A stretch of 20,071 nucleotides of DNA from a bacterium (GTDB taxonomy: Bacteria; Actinomycetota; Acidimicrobiia; Spongiisociales; UBA11373). The position numbers and the translations under genes are program-made. The DNA is taken from contig JABMPV010000468.1 of the NCBI GenBank assembly GCA_013202595.1, positions 1 to 20,071 on the forward strand, written 5' to 3'. How positions within the stretch are numbered: position 1 is the stretch's first letter; each line of letters opens with the position of its first letter. Of this stretch, positions 8,034 through 14,317 are shown one piece after another. The notes under the pieces are model-generated. The model saw only the letters and a list, made by a program, of their open reading frames with translations, did no database searches and was not told where the DNA came from.

Positions 8034-8957
8034 ATGCCCACCGAAGGCCGCAACCGCACGCTGATCGCACTCGCCCTGCTGGCGGTGTACATCATCTGGG
8101 GTTCGACGTATCTGGGCATCAAGTTCGCCATCGAGGGCTTTCCGCCTCTGATCATGAACGGCATCCGTTTCGTAGCCGCAGGGGCGCTCTTGTACGTCTG
8201 GGCCCGCCATCGCGGCAGGGCCCACCCGACGGCCCGCCAGTGGCGCAACGCGGCAGCCATTGGAGCGATCCTGCTGATCGGTGGGGTCGGCCTGGTATCG
8301 GTCGCCGAAGACCTCGGGGTCGGCTCGGGTCTCGCCGCTTCGCTCATCGCCGTGATGCCTCTCTGGGGCGCCGTCATTGCGGGGCTGTGGGGCGATTGGC
8401 CCAGGGGCATGGAGTGGGCCGGGCTGGCCGTGGGGCTGTGTGGTGTGATGCTGCTGAGCAGGGAGGGCGACTTCTCGACCACCACCACCGGCCTCGTCCT
8501 GATGATCATCTCCCCCATCCTGTGGGCATTCGGTTCGATCTGGTCGACGAAACTCGATCTGCCCCGCGGCGCCATGGCGACTGCAGCCGAGATGCTGACC
8601 GGCGGGGCCGCCCTGCTGGTGGTCGGTTGGATCGGCGGCGAGCGTGTGACAGAGATGCCCGGGCCTGGAGCCTGGCTGGCTCTGCTCTATCTCATCACCA
8701 TCGGCAGCTTCGTCGCCTACGGGTCGTACATGTTCCTGCTGGAGCACACCAGACCGGCCGTGTCGACGTCATACGCCTACGTCAACCCCGTGGTGGCTGT
8801 GATCCTCGGAATCACCCTTGGTGCAGAGGTGGTCTCGGGTTGGACCTTCGGTGGCCTGCCGCTGGTCCTGATGGGCGTCGGCCTCGTCGGCCTGGCACAA
8901 AGGCGGGCAGCACCAACCCAGGGAGCGGCGGCAGGGCCGACCAAAGACCCTTCCTGA
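8034..8957 (+). CDS. EamA/DMT-superfamily transporter
   Basis: The 307-residue product has about ten hydrophobic segments arranged as two EamA repeats, the usual size for this superfamily of small-metabolite exporters. The first repeat opens with YIIWGSTYLGIKFAIEGFPP and continues with IRFVAAGALLYVWAR. The second contains LVLMIISPILWAFGSIWSTK, followed by a C-terminal block SYAYVNPVVAVILGITLGAE that is typical of the family. The substrate cannot be predicted and could be amino acids or other metabolites. The ATG at 8034 is preferred because the upstream in-frame stretch is poor coding sequence and a -10 box sits just before it. It is probably a single-gene transcript. Confidence 0.9.
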   Translation: MPTEGRNRTLIALALLAVYIIWGSTYLGIKFAIEGFPPLIMNGIRFVAAGALLYVWARHRGRAHPTARQWRNAAAIGAILLIGGVGLVSVAEDLGVGSGLAASLIAVMPLWGAVIAGLWGDWPRGMEWAGLAVGLCGVMLLSREGDFSTTTTGLVLMIISPILWAFGSIWSTKLDLPRGAMATAAEMLTGGAALLVVGWIGGERVTEMPGPGAWLALLYLITIGSFVAYGSYMFLLEHTRPAVSTSYAYVNPVVAVILGITLGAEVVSGWTFGGLPLVLMGVGLVGLAQRRAAPTQGAAAGPTKDPS

Positions 8958-9007
8958 CGGTCGATCGCGTGGTGGGAGCAGGGTGTCGCGACACAATCGG
9001 CACGGCC

Positions 9008-9319
9008 CTAATTGTCGGCTACCGGCTTCTCGCAGCACACAAACGCGTACCTGATCTCAGCCACGTCGGGGCAATCAATCGTGACGAATCGGCAATCGAT
9101 CCAAAGATGCGGTGCCGTGTCCGGCTCGATCTTGATGTTCACCAGGTACTCGCCGTCGAGGTCGTCATAGCCCCGCACCCGCGCGGGGAACTGGTACTGG
9201 GGCGGGGGCCGGTACTCGACCTCGATCCGCCACCAATGGGACGCCTGCGGAGAGAACCCAACAGGTTCGTCGGCGCCGGTTCCCTTGAGAGTCTTCCACA
9301 CCACGCTGTCGCCCGACAT
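9008..9319 (-). CDS. Small hypothetical protein
   Basis: I do not recognise this 103-residue product. It is rich in aromatic and acidic residues, with ASHWWRIEVEYRPPPQYQFP, GEYLVNIKIEP and a Cys-containing end (DCRFVTIDCPDVAEIRYAFVCCEKP). That suggests a small beta-rich fold, possibly Cys-stabilised. The ATG at 9319 has GAGGGGGATGAG just upstream, a fair ribosome binding site, which is the main reason to take it as real. It lies between the transporter and the tRNA remnant and faces the transporter. The bases from 9320 to 9464 hold nothing that I can identify. Confidence 0.55.
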   Translation of the reverse strand: MSGDSVVWKTLKGTGADEPVGFSPQASHWWRIEVEYRPPPQYQFPARVRGYDDLDGEYLVNIKIEPDTAPHLWIDCRFVTIDCPDVAEIRYAFVCCEKPVADN

Positions 9320-9464
9320 CTCATCCCCCTCAGGGCTACTGCGAAGAGGCTACACATCCAAAGACAGTGAGAGCCGTCCAGGCCGCAACTCCCGGACCAT
9401 TCCCCGGGGTTGGTATGGGGTTGGAGCCTCAACAGGACGCTGCCTGACCAAACCCACCAAAGAG

Positions 9465-9490
9465 AAACAGCCCCTGAGCAGGGGCTGTTT
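9465..9490 (-). terminator. Terminator of the displaced tRNA-Phe 3' end
   Basis: AAACAGCCCCTG and CAGGGGCTGTTT (9465-9476 and 9479-9490) form a long perfect stem. Read leftward it is followed by TTTCTCTTT, as expected for an intrinsic terminator. It begins one base past the tRNA 3' end, so it is most likely the original terminator of that tRNA gene. Confidence 0.8.
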
Positions 9491-9491
9491 C

Positions 9492-9538
9492 GGTGGTCAG
9501 GGACGGCGTCGATCCGTCGACCTCCGGTTTTTCAGACC
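9492..9538 (-). tRNA. 3' part of tRNA-Phe(GAA): left attachment site
   Basis: Read on the minus strand, this stretch has the last three bases of the 5' anticodon stem (GGT), then the loop CTGAAAA with anticodon GAA, and the 3' anticodon stem ACCGG. The variable loop, T arm (GACGG / CCGTC around ATCGACG), acceptor strand CCTGACC, discriminator A and CC follow. The 5' half is absent: no D arm is found and only an imperfect match to the acceptor strand lies upstream. The match to tRNA ends exactly where element sequence would begin. Tyrosine integrases often recombine at the anticodon loop, leaving such a 3' copy at one end while restoring the tRNA at the other. This is therefore read as the left junction. 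Confidence 0.72.
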
Positions 9539-9638
9539 TTGCAAGTCGTGCACCGGAGACGTAGCTGACGTCCTGCAGGCCCGTGACCTGCGGTTCTAGC
9601 GGTCCTGTGTTCTTCCCGGACACCGGCGAACCGTGATC

Positions 9639-9659
9639 CGGGTTGCAGATCGGGTTGCA
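9639..9659 (+). repeat. Tandem CGGGTTGCA pair, candidate integrase arm sites
   Basis: CGGGTTGCA occurs at 9639-9647 and again at 9651-9659, a 12-base period. TTGCAAG recurs at 9654-9660 and 9539-9545, next to the tRNA remnant. Short direct repeats beside the core site are typical of arm-type integrase sites. The role is inferred. The stretch 9539-9692 holds no gene that I can support. Confidence 0.4.
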
Positions 9660-9692
9660 AGAATCTGACCCCCTACTCGAGCTTGGTGGCGA

Positions 9693-10208
9693 CTAGAGGC
9701 GGGTCGTGTTCGTGTTGCCGTACTCATCGACTGTCATCATGTACCGGGTCTCGCCGCCTGCCGCGCCCATGAACATCCAAATGAGAAGCCAGATCCCTAC
9801 CGTGAAGACGGTGAGGAGGAGGTGGAGAACATGGTTAATCTGCCGCCCCTTGACGATCACTGCGTTGTAGTCGGATTGGCTCTCGATTCGCCAATTGCCA
9901 GGCCGAGCAAGGCTATTGGCAACCGCCTGGGCAAGGATGGCCTTGCGTTGATCCGGCGTCTTGGGCGGCGGTGTTGCTGAAGATTGCGCTGGAGGAGGAG
10001 GCGGAGTGGGCTGCGGCCGCGGTGTCTGGTCGTCCTGCATAGTGTGGATTCCTTCGGGCGTAGGAGAATTGGTGCCACCGATGACCGTGGAAGCGCTGCG
10101 ACCTATCTGGGTGAACTTCTCCTTGTCCTGTCGTTGGACGAGGAGTCTGAAGCCGATGACGGCTCCGATGATTGCGACAAGAACCAGAATGGCGCCAATG
10201 TCTTCCAC
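9693..10208 (-). CDS. Prophage membrane protein between att and int
   Basis: The product has an N-terminal membrane segment (GAILVLVAIIGAVIGFRLLV), a charged stretch, a Pro-rich linker (PQPTPPPPP) and a soluble piece. It ends with a second hydrophobic segment in the context NHVLHLLLTVFTVGIWLLIW. The last pattern is common in small actinophage membrane proteins. The GTG at 10208 is preceded by TAGCAT eight bases upstream, which suits a leaderless start. A shorter alternative is the ATG at 10040, with AAGGAA upstream, giving only the linker and C-terminal part. It lies between the attachment site and the integrase and ends with TAG. This position often holds genes expressed in the lysogen, so superinfection exclusion is possible, but that is a guess. 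Confidence 0.65.
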   Translation of the reverse strand: MEDIGAILVLVAIIGAVIGFRLLVQRQDKEKFTQIGRSASTVIGGTNSPTPEGIHTMQDDQTPRPQPTPPPPPAQSSATPPPKTPDQRKAILAQAVANSLARPGNWRIESQSDYNAVIVKGRQINHVLHLLLTVFTVGIWLLIWMFMGAAGGETRYMMTVDEYGNTNTTRL

Positions 10209-10293
10209 TTCTTCGGATGCTAGCAAACGGCCGTCATCCGGGATGGAGGCGGAGGACGCTACTACAACGTCCCCGCCTGTGGCGGCCCAGGTT

Positions 10294-11388
10294 CTAGAGG
10301 TCGAGGAGCGCTGCGATGGTGGCTGCGGCACCGGCGTCGATCTCCGGAAGTACCGAGGAGTAGGTGTCGAGCGTGATCGTCACTGACGCGTGACCGAGCC
10401 GTTCGGAGACGACTTTCGGGTGGACTCCTGCGGTGAGTGCGAGTGTGGCGTAGGAGTGTCGGAGCCCATGCAGAGGGATGTCCGGGAGTTCGACTGCCTG
10501 CCGGATCTTGGTGAACCGTCGGGTGAGGTAGTCGGGTGAGACTGGCCGGCCGTCGTCCCAGGCGAACATCGGGGCCGGGTCACCGCCGAGCGGTTCTCGG
10601 CGGGCGAGCGCGGCAGCCCGATACTCGCCGAGTTGGTCGAGTGTTACCTCGTCGAGGGTGAGTGCCCGGCGGGATCTGCCGGTCTTGACGTCGTCCACGA
10701 CTCGGCGTCCGGCGACCATCTTCGCTGAGCGGACGATCCTGAGCCGGGGCGGCTCGAGGTCACCCCACAGGAGTCCGGCGATCTCTCCGCGTCTGGCGCC
10801 GGTTGTGGCGAACAGCCGCCACGCGGGGGCGAGCCAGTCGTCGGCTGCAGCTGCGAGGAAGCTCCGCAGCTGGTCGGCATTCCATACCTTCGGTGCCTGA
10901 TGCGGAACGTGCGGCGGGTCTACGTGTGCTGCGGGGTTCGACGGGATGACCTGCCAGCGGACGGCGTCACGGAGCATCCGTCTGGTGACGGTGTGCACAT
11001 GCCGGACAGTTCTCGGGGCCGCTCCACGTTTGCGGATCTCGGCGAGGACACCGGCGATCGTGGCCGGGTCGAGACGGTCGATGCGGATGTTGCCAGCGTA
11101 TGAGACGAACATTCCGATCTTCTGCGCGTACGCGTCGTGGGTGGTGTCGCGGACGGAGGAAGCGACAGCGTCGAGCCACCTGGTGGTGAACGCTGCGATG
11201 GTCGGCGGCCCGATGGTGGGGTACCGGCCGTCGTCGATCTGGTGGAGGAGCTTGGTGAGGTACCGCTCAGCGTCGCGGCGGCCGCCTTTGACGGTGTGCC
11301 ACTTGCGTCGCCGCTTCCCGTCCGGACCCCGGGGGAGGTCAACGACGACGGACCAGGTTTCACCGCGCCGGCGGATATGGCCACGCAT
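10294..11388 (-). CDS. int: Tyrosine-family phage integrase
   Basis: This 364-residue site-specific recombinase would join phage and chromosome at the tRNA-Phe site. Residues 1-60 form an arm-binding-like N-terminus rich in Arg/Lys, and 65-150 the SAM-like core-binding domain. The catalytic domain follows, with Arg199 in TTGARRGEIAGL, Lys236 in VKTGRSRRAL, His307 and Arg310 in LHGLRHSYATLAL, His333 in LGHAS and the nucleophile Tyr343 in TLDTYSSV. All active-site residues are present, so it should be functional. Its ATG overlaps the stop of the ImmA-like gene (TAATG), so the leftward genes are coupled. It ends in TAG, which shows that TAG serves as a normal stop in this element. Confidence 0.96.
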   Translation of the reverse strand: MRGHIRRRGETWSVVVDLPRGPDGKRRRKWHTVKGGRRDAERYLTKLLHQIDDGRYPTIGPPTIAAFTTRWLDAVASSVRDTTHDAYAQKIGMFVSYAGNIRIDRLDPATIAGVLAEIRKRGAAPRTVRHVHTVTRRMLRDAVRWQVIPSNPAAHVDPPHVPHQAPKVWNADQLRSFLAAAADDWLAPAWRLFATTGARRGEIAGLLWGDLEPPRLRIVRSAKMVAGRRVVDDVKTGRSRRALTLDEVTLDQLGEYRAAALARREPLGGDPAPMFAWDDGRPVSPDYLTRRFTKIRQAVELPDIPLHGLRHSYATLALTAGVHPKVVSERLGHASVTITLDTYSSVLPEIDAGAAATIAALLDL

Positions 11389-11855
11389 TACAGGGCCCCC
11401 TCCCCCACCATCCTGCGCAGCTCGTCCAGCTCGTCGTCGGTGAGCCCGCGGACGCGAACCTGCAGCAGGTCCGGGTCGACGTCGAGGGTGTCAGCGACCT
11501 CGAACCATGAGCTGGCGCCCCGGAGCGCGTCGGCGAGCTGCGGGAGGGTGATGAGTCGGACAGCCGCCCACCGGTCGGCCCGCTGCTGCATGCGGGCAGT
11601 CTCGGTCAGATCAGTTGTCGGGTGGTGCCCGAGCGCCCGGTGCCCGAGTTCATGTGCGAGGACCGATCGGCGCCGTGTTCGGGTGAGCCCGTGCCGGATG
11701 ACGATGGCGTCGTACACGGGGCTGTAGAGCCCAGCGGGTATGCGGCCGTCGAAGAAATCGATCGTCAGGTCTCGGTCCTGGCCGGCCTCAGTCCACGGGT
11801 TCCATGCACCGTCGTTCACCGCGGCAACCGTAGGGATGGCCTGCGACACGTTCAC
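11388..11855 (-). CDS. ImmA/IrrE-type metallopeptidase
   Basis: This 155-residue protein has the zinc motif HELGH (68-72) in SVLAHELGHRALGHH, and the third-ligand helix QQRADRWAAVRLI. ImmA-family proteases cleave or inactivate partner XRE repressors of mobile elements, releasing excision and lytic genes. The C-terminal third holds an acidic helical part (LTDDELDELRRMV). The GTG start at 11855 lies 64 bp after the XRE repressor gene, and the integrase follows with a one-base stop/start overlap. That order supports an ImmR/ImmA-like switch. The specific target is inferred from the neighbourhood. Confidence 0.88.
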   Translation of the reverse strand: MNVSQAIPTVAAVNDGAWNPWTEAGQDRDLTIDFFDGRIPAGLYSPVYDAIVIRHGLTRTRRRSVLAHELGHRALGHHPTTDLTETARMQQRADRWAAVRLITLPQLADALRGASSWFEVADTLDVDPDLLQVRVRGLTDDELDELRRMVGEGAL

Positions 11856-11919
11856 GGGGTGTACTTGTCACGTCTGTCCGTGATGCAGGTACCGGCGCGT
11901 TTCCGGCTGAATAGCGGCA

Positions 11920-12264
11920 TCAGATCTCTCCCTTCCTGCGGGCAACCCGGAAGGCGATGAGGTCCGCGGCGGCGTCGATGTCTTCGGGGAGGACGTCGTC
12001 GATGTCGCCGCTCCAGTCGAGAAAGACTCGGCTTCCCTCTCCTCTGGCGAGCAGACCGGCAGCTAGTAGGAGTTCGCTGTTCGCGAGTCCGAGAGCGTCC
12101 TCGATCCCCATGATCAGGTCACGACGAGACCGAGGGGGCTCGCGCTTCCCGGCCTCCCACTGTGAGATGTCTGCGTTCGAGATCTCGAGGCGTCTGGCCA
12201 GCTCGCGCTGGCTGATCCCGGCTGCCTGCCGGTGGTGCTCGAGGGCTGCTCCGAACCTGCTCAC
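11920..12264 (-). CDS. XRE-family helix-turn-helix repressor
   Basis: The 114-residue protein has an N-terminal XRE HTH at about 7-62 (FGAALEHHRQAAGISQREL, then ARRLEISNADISQWEAGKRE) and a short acidic C-terminus (DIDDVLPEDIDAAADLIAFR). It probably keeps the rightward lytic operon off. There is no LexA/CI-type autopeptidase, so release by the adjacent ImmA-like peptidase fits. I chose the GTG at 12264 because the upstream in-frame part reads as non-coding and family alignment begins with this Met. It is transcribed divergently from the Cro-like gene across a 235-bp control region. The leftward promoter could not be assigned. Confidence 0.88.
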   Translation of the reverse strand: MSRFGAALEHHRQAAGISQRELARRLEISNADISQWEAGKREPPRSRRDLIMGIEDALGLANSELLLAAGLLARGEGSRVFLDWSGDIDDVLPEDIDAAADLIAFRVARRKGEI

Positions 12265-12338
12265 GGGCCCAAGGTTCCCACATCGACATCGGTCGAGCCA
12301 ACCGAAGGTGTCGTATTGCGGTGCTACGCGCCACACCT

Positions 12339-12360
12339 GTAACTACGCCCCGGTAGTTAC
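12339..12360. promoter_or_regulatory. Palindromic operator candidate in the genetic switch
   Basis: GTAACTA (12339-12345) and TAGTTAC (12354-12360) are perfect inverted copies eight bases apart, in the control region between repressor and Cro-like genes. CCACAC half-sites also occur at 12331-12336 and 12428-12433, and inverted at 12396-12401. Size and position suit binding of a dimeric XRE or Cro protein. Confidence 0.6.
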
Positions 12361-12416
12361 GCAGACAGGATCTAAGTAACCCCAGGTCAGCGCCTGTGTG
12401 GAGATCATCCCGATGT

Positions 12417-12445
12417 TTGACACTTCGCCACACTTTCTATATGGT
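12417..12445 (+). promoter_or_regulatory. Strong sigma70-type rightward promoter (PR-like)
   Basis: A consensus -35 TTGACA (12417-12422) is followed by 17 bases and then TATGGT (12440-12445, TANNNT). Transcription should start near 12452 and run into the Cro-like gene, whose ATG at 12500 has AGGAAG seven bases before it. A CCACAC half-site (12428-12433) lies between the -35 and -10, so a bound repressor would block polymerase. Confidence 0.75.
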
Positions 12446-12499
12446 GTTGGGTAATCCGAACATCGTTTGCGTCATCCCCCCACCTCAGGAAGTCCCCCC

Positions 12500-12727
12500 A
12501 TGGCTTGTGAAAACGGAATCCGGCATCTCCGGCGAATCCACAGCATGTCTTTGGCTGACCTCGCGGACGAGCTTGATGTCGATCGATCGACTGTCTCGAA
12601 GTGGGAGTCGGGTGACCGTGAGGTCGGTGACGAGATGAAGGTCCGGGTGTCTCGGGTTTTCGGTCTTCCGGTGCATCACGTCTTCATCTTCGACTCGATC
12701 GCTATCCCCCGAAAGGCGGCTGTCTGA
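12500..12727 (+). CDS. Cro-like XRE DNA-binding protein
   Basis: The 75-residue protein consists of little more than an XRE HTH (IRHLRRIHSMSLADLADEL, then DVDRSTVSKWESGDREV). That is the usual size for phage Cro or early regulators. It is the first gene after the PR-like promoter and lies divergent to the XRE repressor, so it probably acts on the same control region. The ATG at 12500 has AGGAAG at an ideal distance, and an upstream in-frame start at 12467 lacks this. Its TGA overlaps the next ATG by one base. A role other than Cro, such as a late activator, remains possible. Confidence 0.82.
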   Translation: MACENGIRHLRRIHSMSLADLADELDVDRSTVSKWESGDREVGDEMKVRVSRVFGLPVHHVFIFDSIAIPRKAAV

Positions 12728-12966
12728 TGACTGTTCATGCCGACCCTGACATTGCCCAAGGTGCGGTCCCGCGTGCCGGGCTGAGGCTCGCTGACCTTCC
12801 GGAGCTCGTGACGGTCGATGTTGCTGCCGAGTGGCTGGGCGTGTCCCGTCAGACCGTCTACCGGCTCCTCGACCTGGACGAGATCACCGGTGTGAAGCTC
12901 GCGCTCCGTCCTGGTGGCCGGCGGATCATCCGGATCAAGACCTCTTCGCTCGCAGACCTGACATGA
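12727..12966 (+). CDS. Excisionase-like winged-HTH DNA-binding protein
   Basis: The 79-residue protein carries a MerR-type/excisionase-family helix-turn-helix. VDVAAEWLGVSRQTVYRLLD (about 34-53) is followed by a wing (LALRPGGRRIIRIKTSSL). Such small proteins help integrase excise prophages or act as early regulators. Distance from the integrase and the lytic orientation fit excision at induction. Which of the two roles applies is not shown by sequence. It overlaps both neighbours (1 and 4 bases). Confidence 0.72.
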   Translation: MTVHADPDIAQGAVPRAGLRLADLPELVTVDVAAEWLGVSRQTVYRLLDLDEITGVKLALRPGGRRIIRIKTSSLADLT

Positions 12967-13205
12967 CGACCCGCCCCGACATCGAACTCGACGAAACGAA
13001 CGACGTCGCCAACGAGATCGTGACCGTCATCGCGGTCCGGACCGTCCTGTCACTCGGCCGGACAGCCGGCCGGCTGGTCCGCCTGATCACCGACAGGACC
13101 GACGGCCCAGTCGAAGCGATCGCAGATATCAGAGCCCGGCTCGGCGGCCAGCTATGGCGAGGCTTCGAGCAGGGGCTCCTCGAAGACAGGGCTTCGGGGC
13201 AGTGA
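12963..13205 (+). CDS. Small hypothetical phage protein
   Basis: The 80-residue product is helical with a charged N-terminus, a central semi-hydrophobic helix (IVTVIAVRTVLSLGRTAGRLV) and a Gly-containing tail. I recognise no family. The ATG at 12963 overlaps the preceding stop (ATGA), and its own stop overlaps the GTG of the replication-initiator-like gene. It lies directly before that gene. Confidence 0.65.
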   Translation: MTTRPDIELDETNDVANEIVTVIAVRTVLSLGRTAGRLVRLITDRTDGPVEAIADIRARLGGQLWRGFEQGLLEDRASGQ

Positions 13206-14317
13206 GCTTCGAAGCACTGGGCTTCGTGACGAGCCACCTGTTGACAGCCGACTCTGACCTGTCAGCGACCGAGCGGCTGACACTGGTGGTGATGGCATCA
13301 GTCGCCGACCGGCACGGCGAGTCGAGCCACCCCGGATATCAGCATCTGCAGGACTCTGTCGGGTGCGCCAGATCGACAGCCCAGGCGACCTTGCGGTCCC
13401 TGCAGCGTCGAGGCCTGATTGAGGATACGGGGCTTCGGAAGGGCCGTACTGGTCAGATCCGGGTGTTCCGGTTGTGTCTGCCGGTGGGTGTTCCGGTGTC
13501 GGCGTGGCCGGCTCATTGGTCGTTCACGGAAGGTACCGATAGCCGGTCCCTTTCAGACGGCCGGAAGGTACCGGCTCCCGGTACCTTGGTTGAGCGGAAA
13601 GGTACCGACGGTCGGTCCCTTTCGGGCGGAAAGGTACCGATTGACGACGTCAAAGGTACCGATTCACTACAACCCCCCTCTTCTTTACTGGAACCAGTCA
13701 AGGAACCTAAGAGCAATCCTTCGGATTGCGCGCCAGCACCGGTTTCTGAACCGGACGGCGACACAACGATCGAAGAGGGAGTAAAGGTACCGGTTCCCGG
13801 TACCTTCGATGGAGGCGCGACAGCTACCGCCGATCCTGCGACTGACCGCCCCGACCCGCTCGGCTGGTACTTGGATCTCGATCCGAACGACCGGCCTCCC
13901 GGCGAACCGCACCGACGCCCATGGGTCGTCGGCATCGATACCGGCACCGGACCGAGGCACGAACGCGACCTGCTGTTCGAGGCGGTACGCGAAGCCTGCC
14001 GTGTCCAACCCACCGGGATGACCCGGTCGTCGCGGTCGTACCTGAACCGGTTCGTCAACGAACTACGCGACGCTGGCGCCAGCCCCGCCGAGATCCGGAA
14101 ACGGGCAGCCCGGTACCGGTCACCGGCGATCTTCGGCCCTGACGTGACCCTGTCGCCCGCGGCGCTGGCGAAATGGTGGCCGGCCCTCGACGTCGCCGCC
14201 CTCAAGGACACGGTCCGGGTGTGCCGGTGGCTGTCCGACACCGCCGAAGACAACCGCGGCCGCTGGTGCCTGACACATCGCAAATGGGAGACCGATCACA
14301 GGGAGGTCGCAGCATGA
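13202..14317 (+). CDS. Phage replication-initiator-like protein with winged HTH
   Basis: The 371-residue protein has three parts. A winged HTH lies at about 15-90 (SATERLTLVVMASVADRHG, STAQATLRSLQRRGLIEDTG). A low-complexity linker at about 110-205 repeats KVPxPGT and KGTD motifs. A C-terminal helical domain covers about 250-350 (ERDLLFEAVREACRVQPTG, LNRFVNELRDAGASPAEI, RYRSPAIFGPD, LSPAALAKWW), resembling the C-termini of actinophage replisome-organiser proteins. HTH, linker and C-terminal domain in this order resemble lambda O-type initiators. The linker DNA contains an iteron-like array, annotated separately. The GTG at 13202 overlaps the previous stop (GTGA). Position after the early regulators supports a replication role. 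Family placement is by pattern, not by search. Confidence 0.72.
   Translation: MSFEALGFVTSHLLTADSDLSATERLTLVVMASVADRHGESSHPGYQHLQDSVGCARSTAQATLRSLQRRGLIEDTGLRKGRTGQIRVFRLCLPVGVPVSAWPAHWSFTEGTDSRSLSDGRKVPAPGTLVERKGTDGRSLSGGKVPIDDVKGTDSLQPPSSLLEPVKEPKSNPSDCAPAPVSEPDGDTTIEEGVKVPVPGTFDGGATATADPATDRPDPLGWYLDLDPNDRPPGEPHRRPWVVGIDTGTGPRHERDLLFEAVREACRVQPTGMTRSSRSYLNRFVNELRDAGASPAEIRKRAARYRSPAIFGPDVTLSPAALAKWWPALDVAALKDTVRVCRWLSDTAEDNRGRWCLTHRKWETDHREVAA
13530..13806. repeat. Iteron-like array of AAGG(T/G)ACCG, candidate replication origin
   Basis: Forward copies of AAGGTACCG start at 13530, 13565, 13599, 13631, 13653 and 13784. Inverted copies lie at 13579-13587 and 13798-13806 (CGGTACCTT) and, with one base changed, at 13544-13552 and 13613-13621 (CGGTCCCTT). 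The first forward copies are spaced 35, 34 and 32 bases, about three helical turns. The embedded GGTACC is read as Gly-Thr in five copies and Val-Pro in three, so the DNA motif is kept across reading frames. Between the main cluster and the last pair, about 13661-13735 is AT-richer than its surroundings. This resembles iterons plus an unwinding element inside an initiator gene. Confidence 0.6.

Noticed and set aside
7716..8747. 343-codon minus-strand frame opposite the coiled-coil and EamA genes
   Set aside because: The EamA transporter on the plus strand is clear. The opposite frame is Gln/His/Arg-rich shadow.
9537..9546. TTGCAAG as a tRNA-Cys or tRNA-Ala anticodon loop
   Set aside because: Only three stem pairs form, and no other arms follow on either strand.
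9492..9600. A complete long-armed tRNA on the minus strand
   Set aside because: A 95-base fold with a 6-of-7 acceptor match and a CTCCGGT/ACCGGAG stem can be drawn, but no D arm fits and the anticodon loop would be 23 bases. A truncated tRNA-Phe explains the conserved half better.
13530..13806. CRISPR array reading of the AAGGTACCG repeats
   Set aside because: Repeats are only 9 bases, occur in both orientations, lie inside a coding frame and have no unique spacers of constant length.
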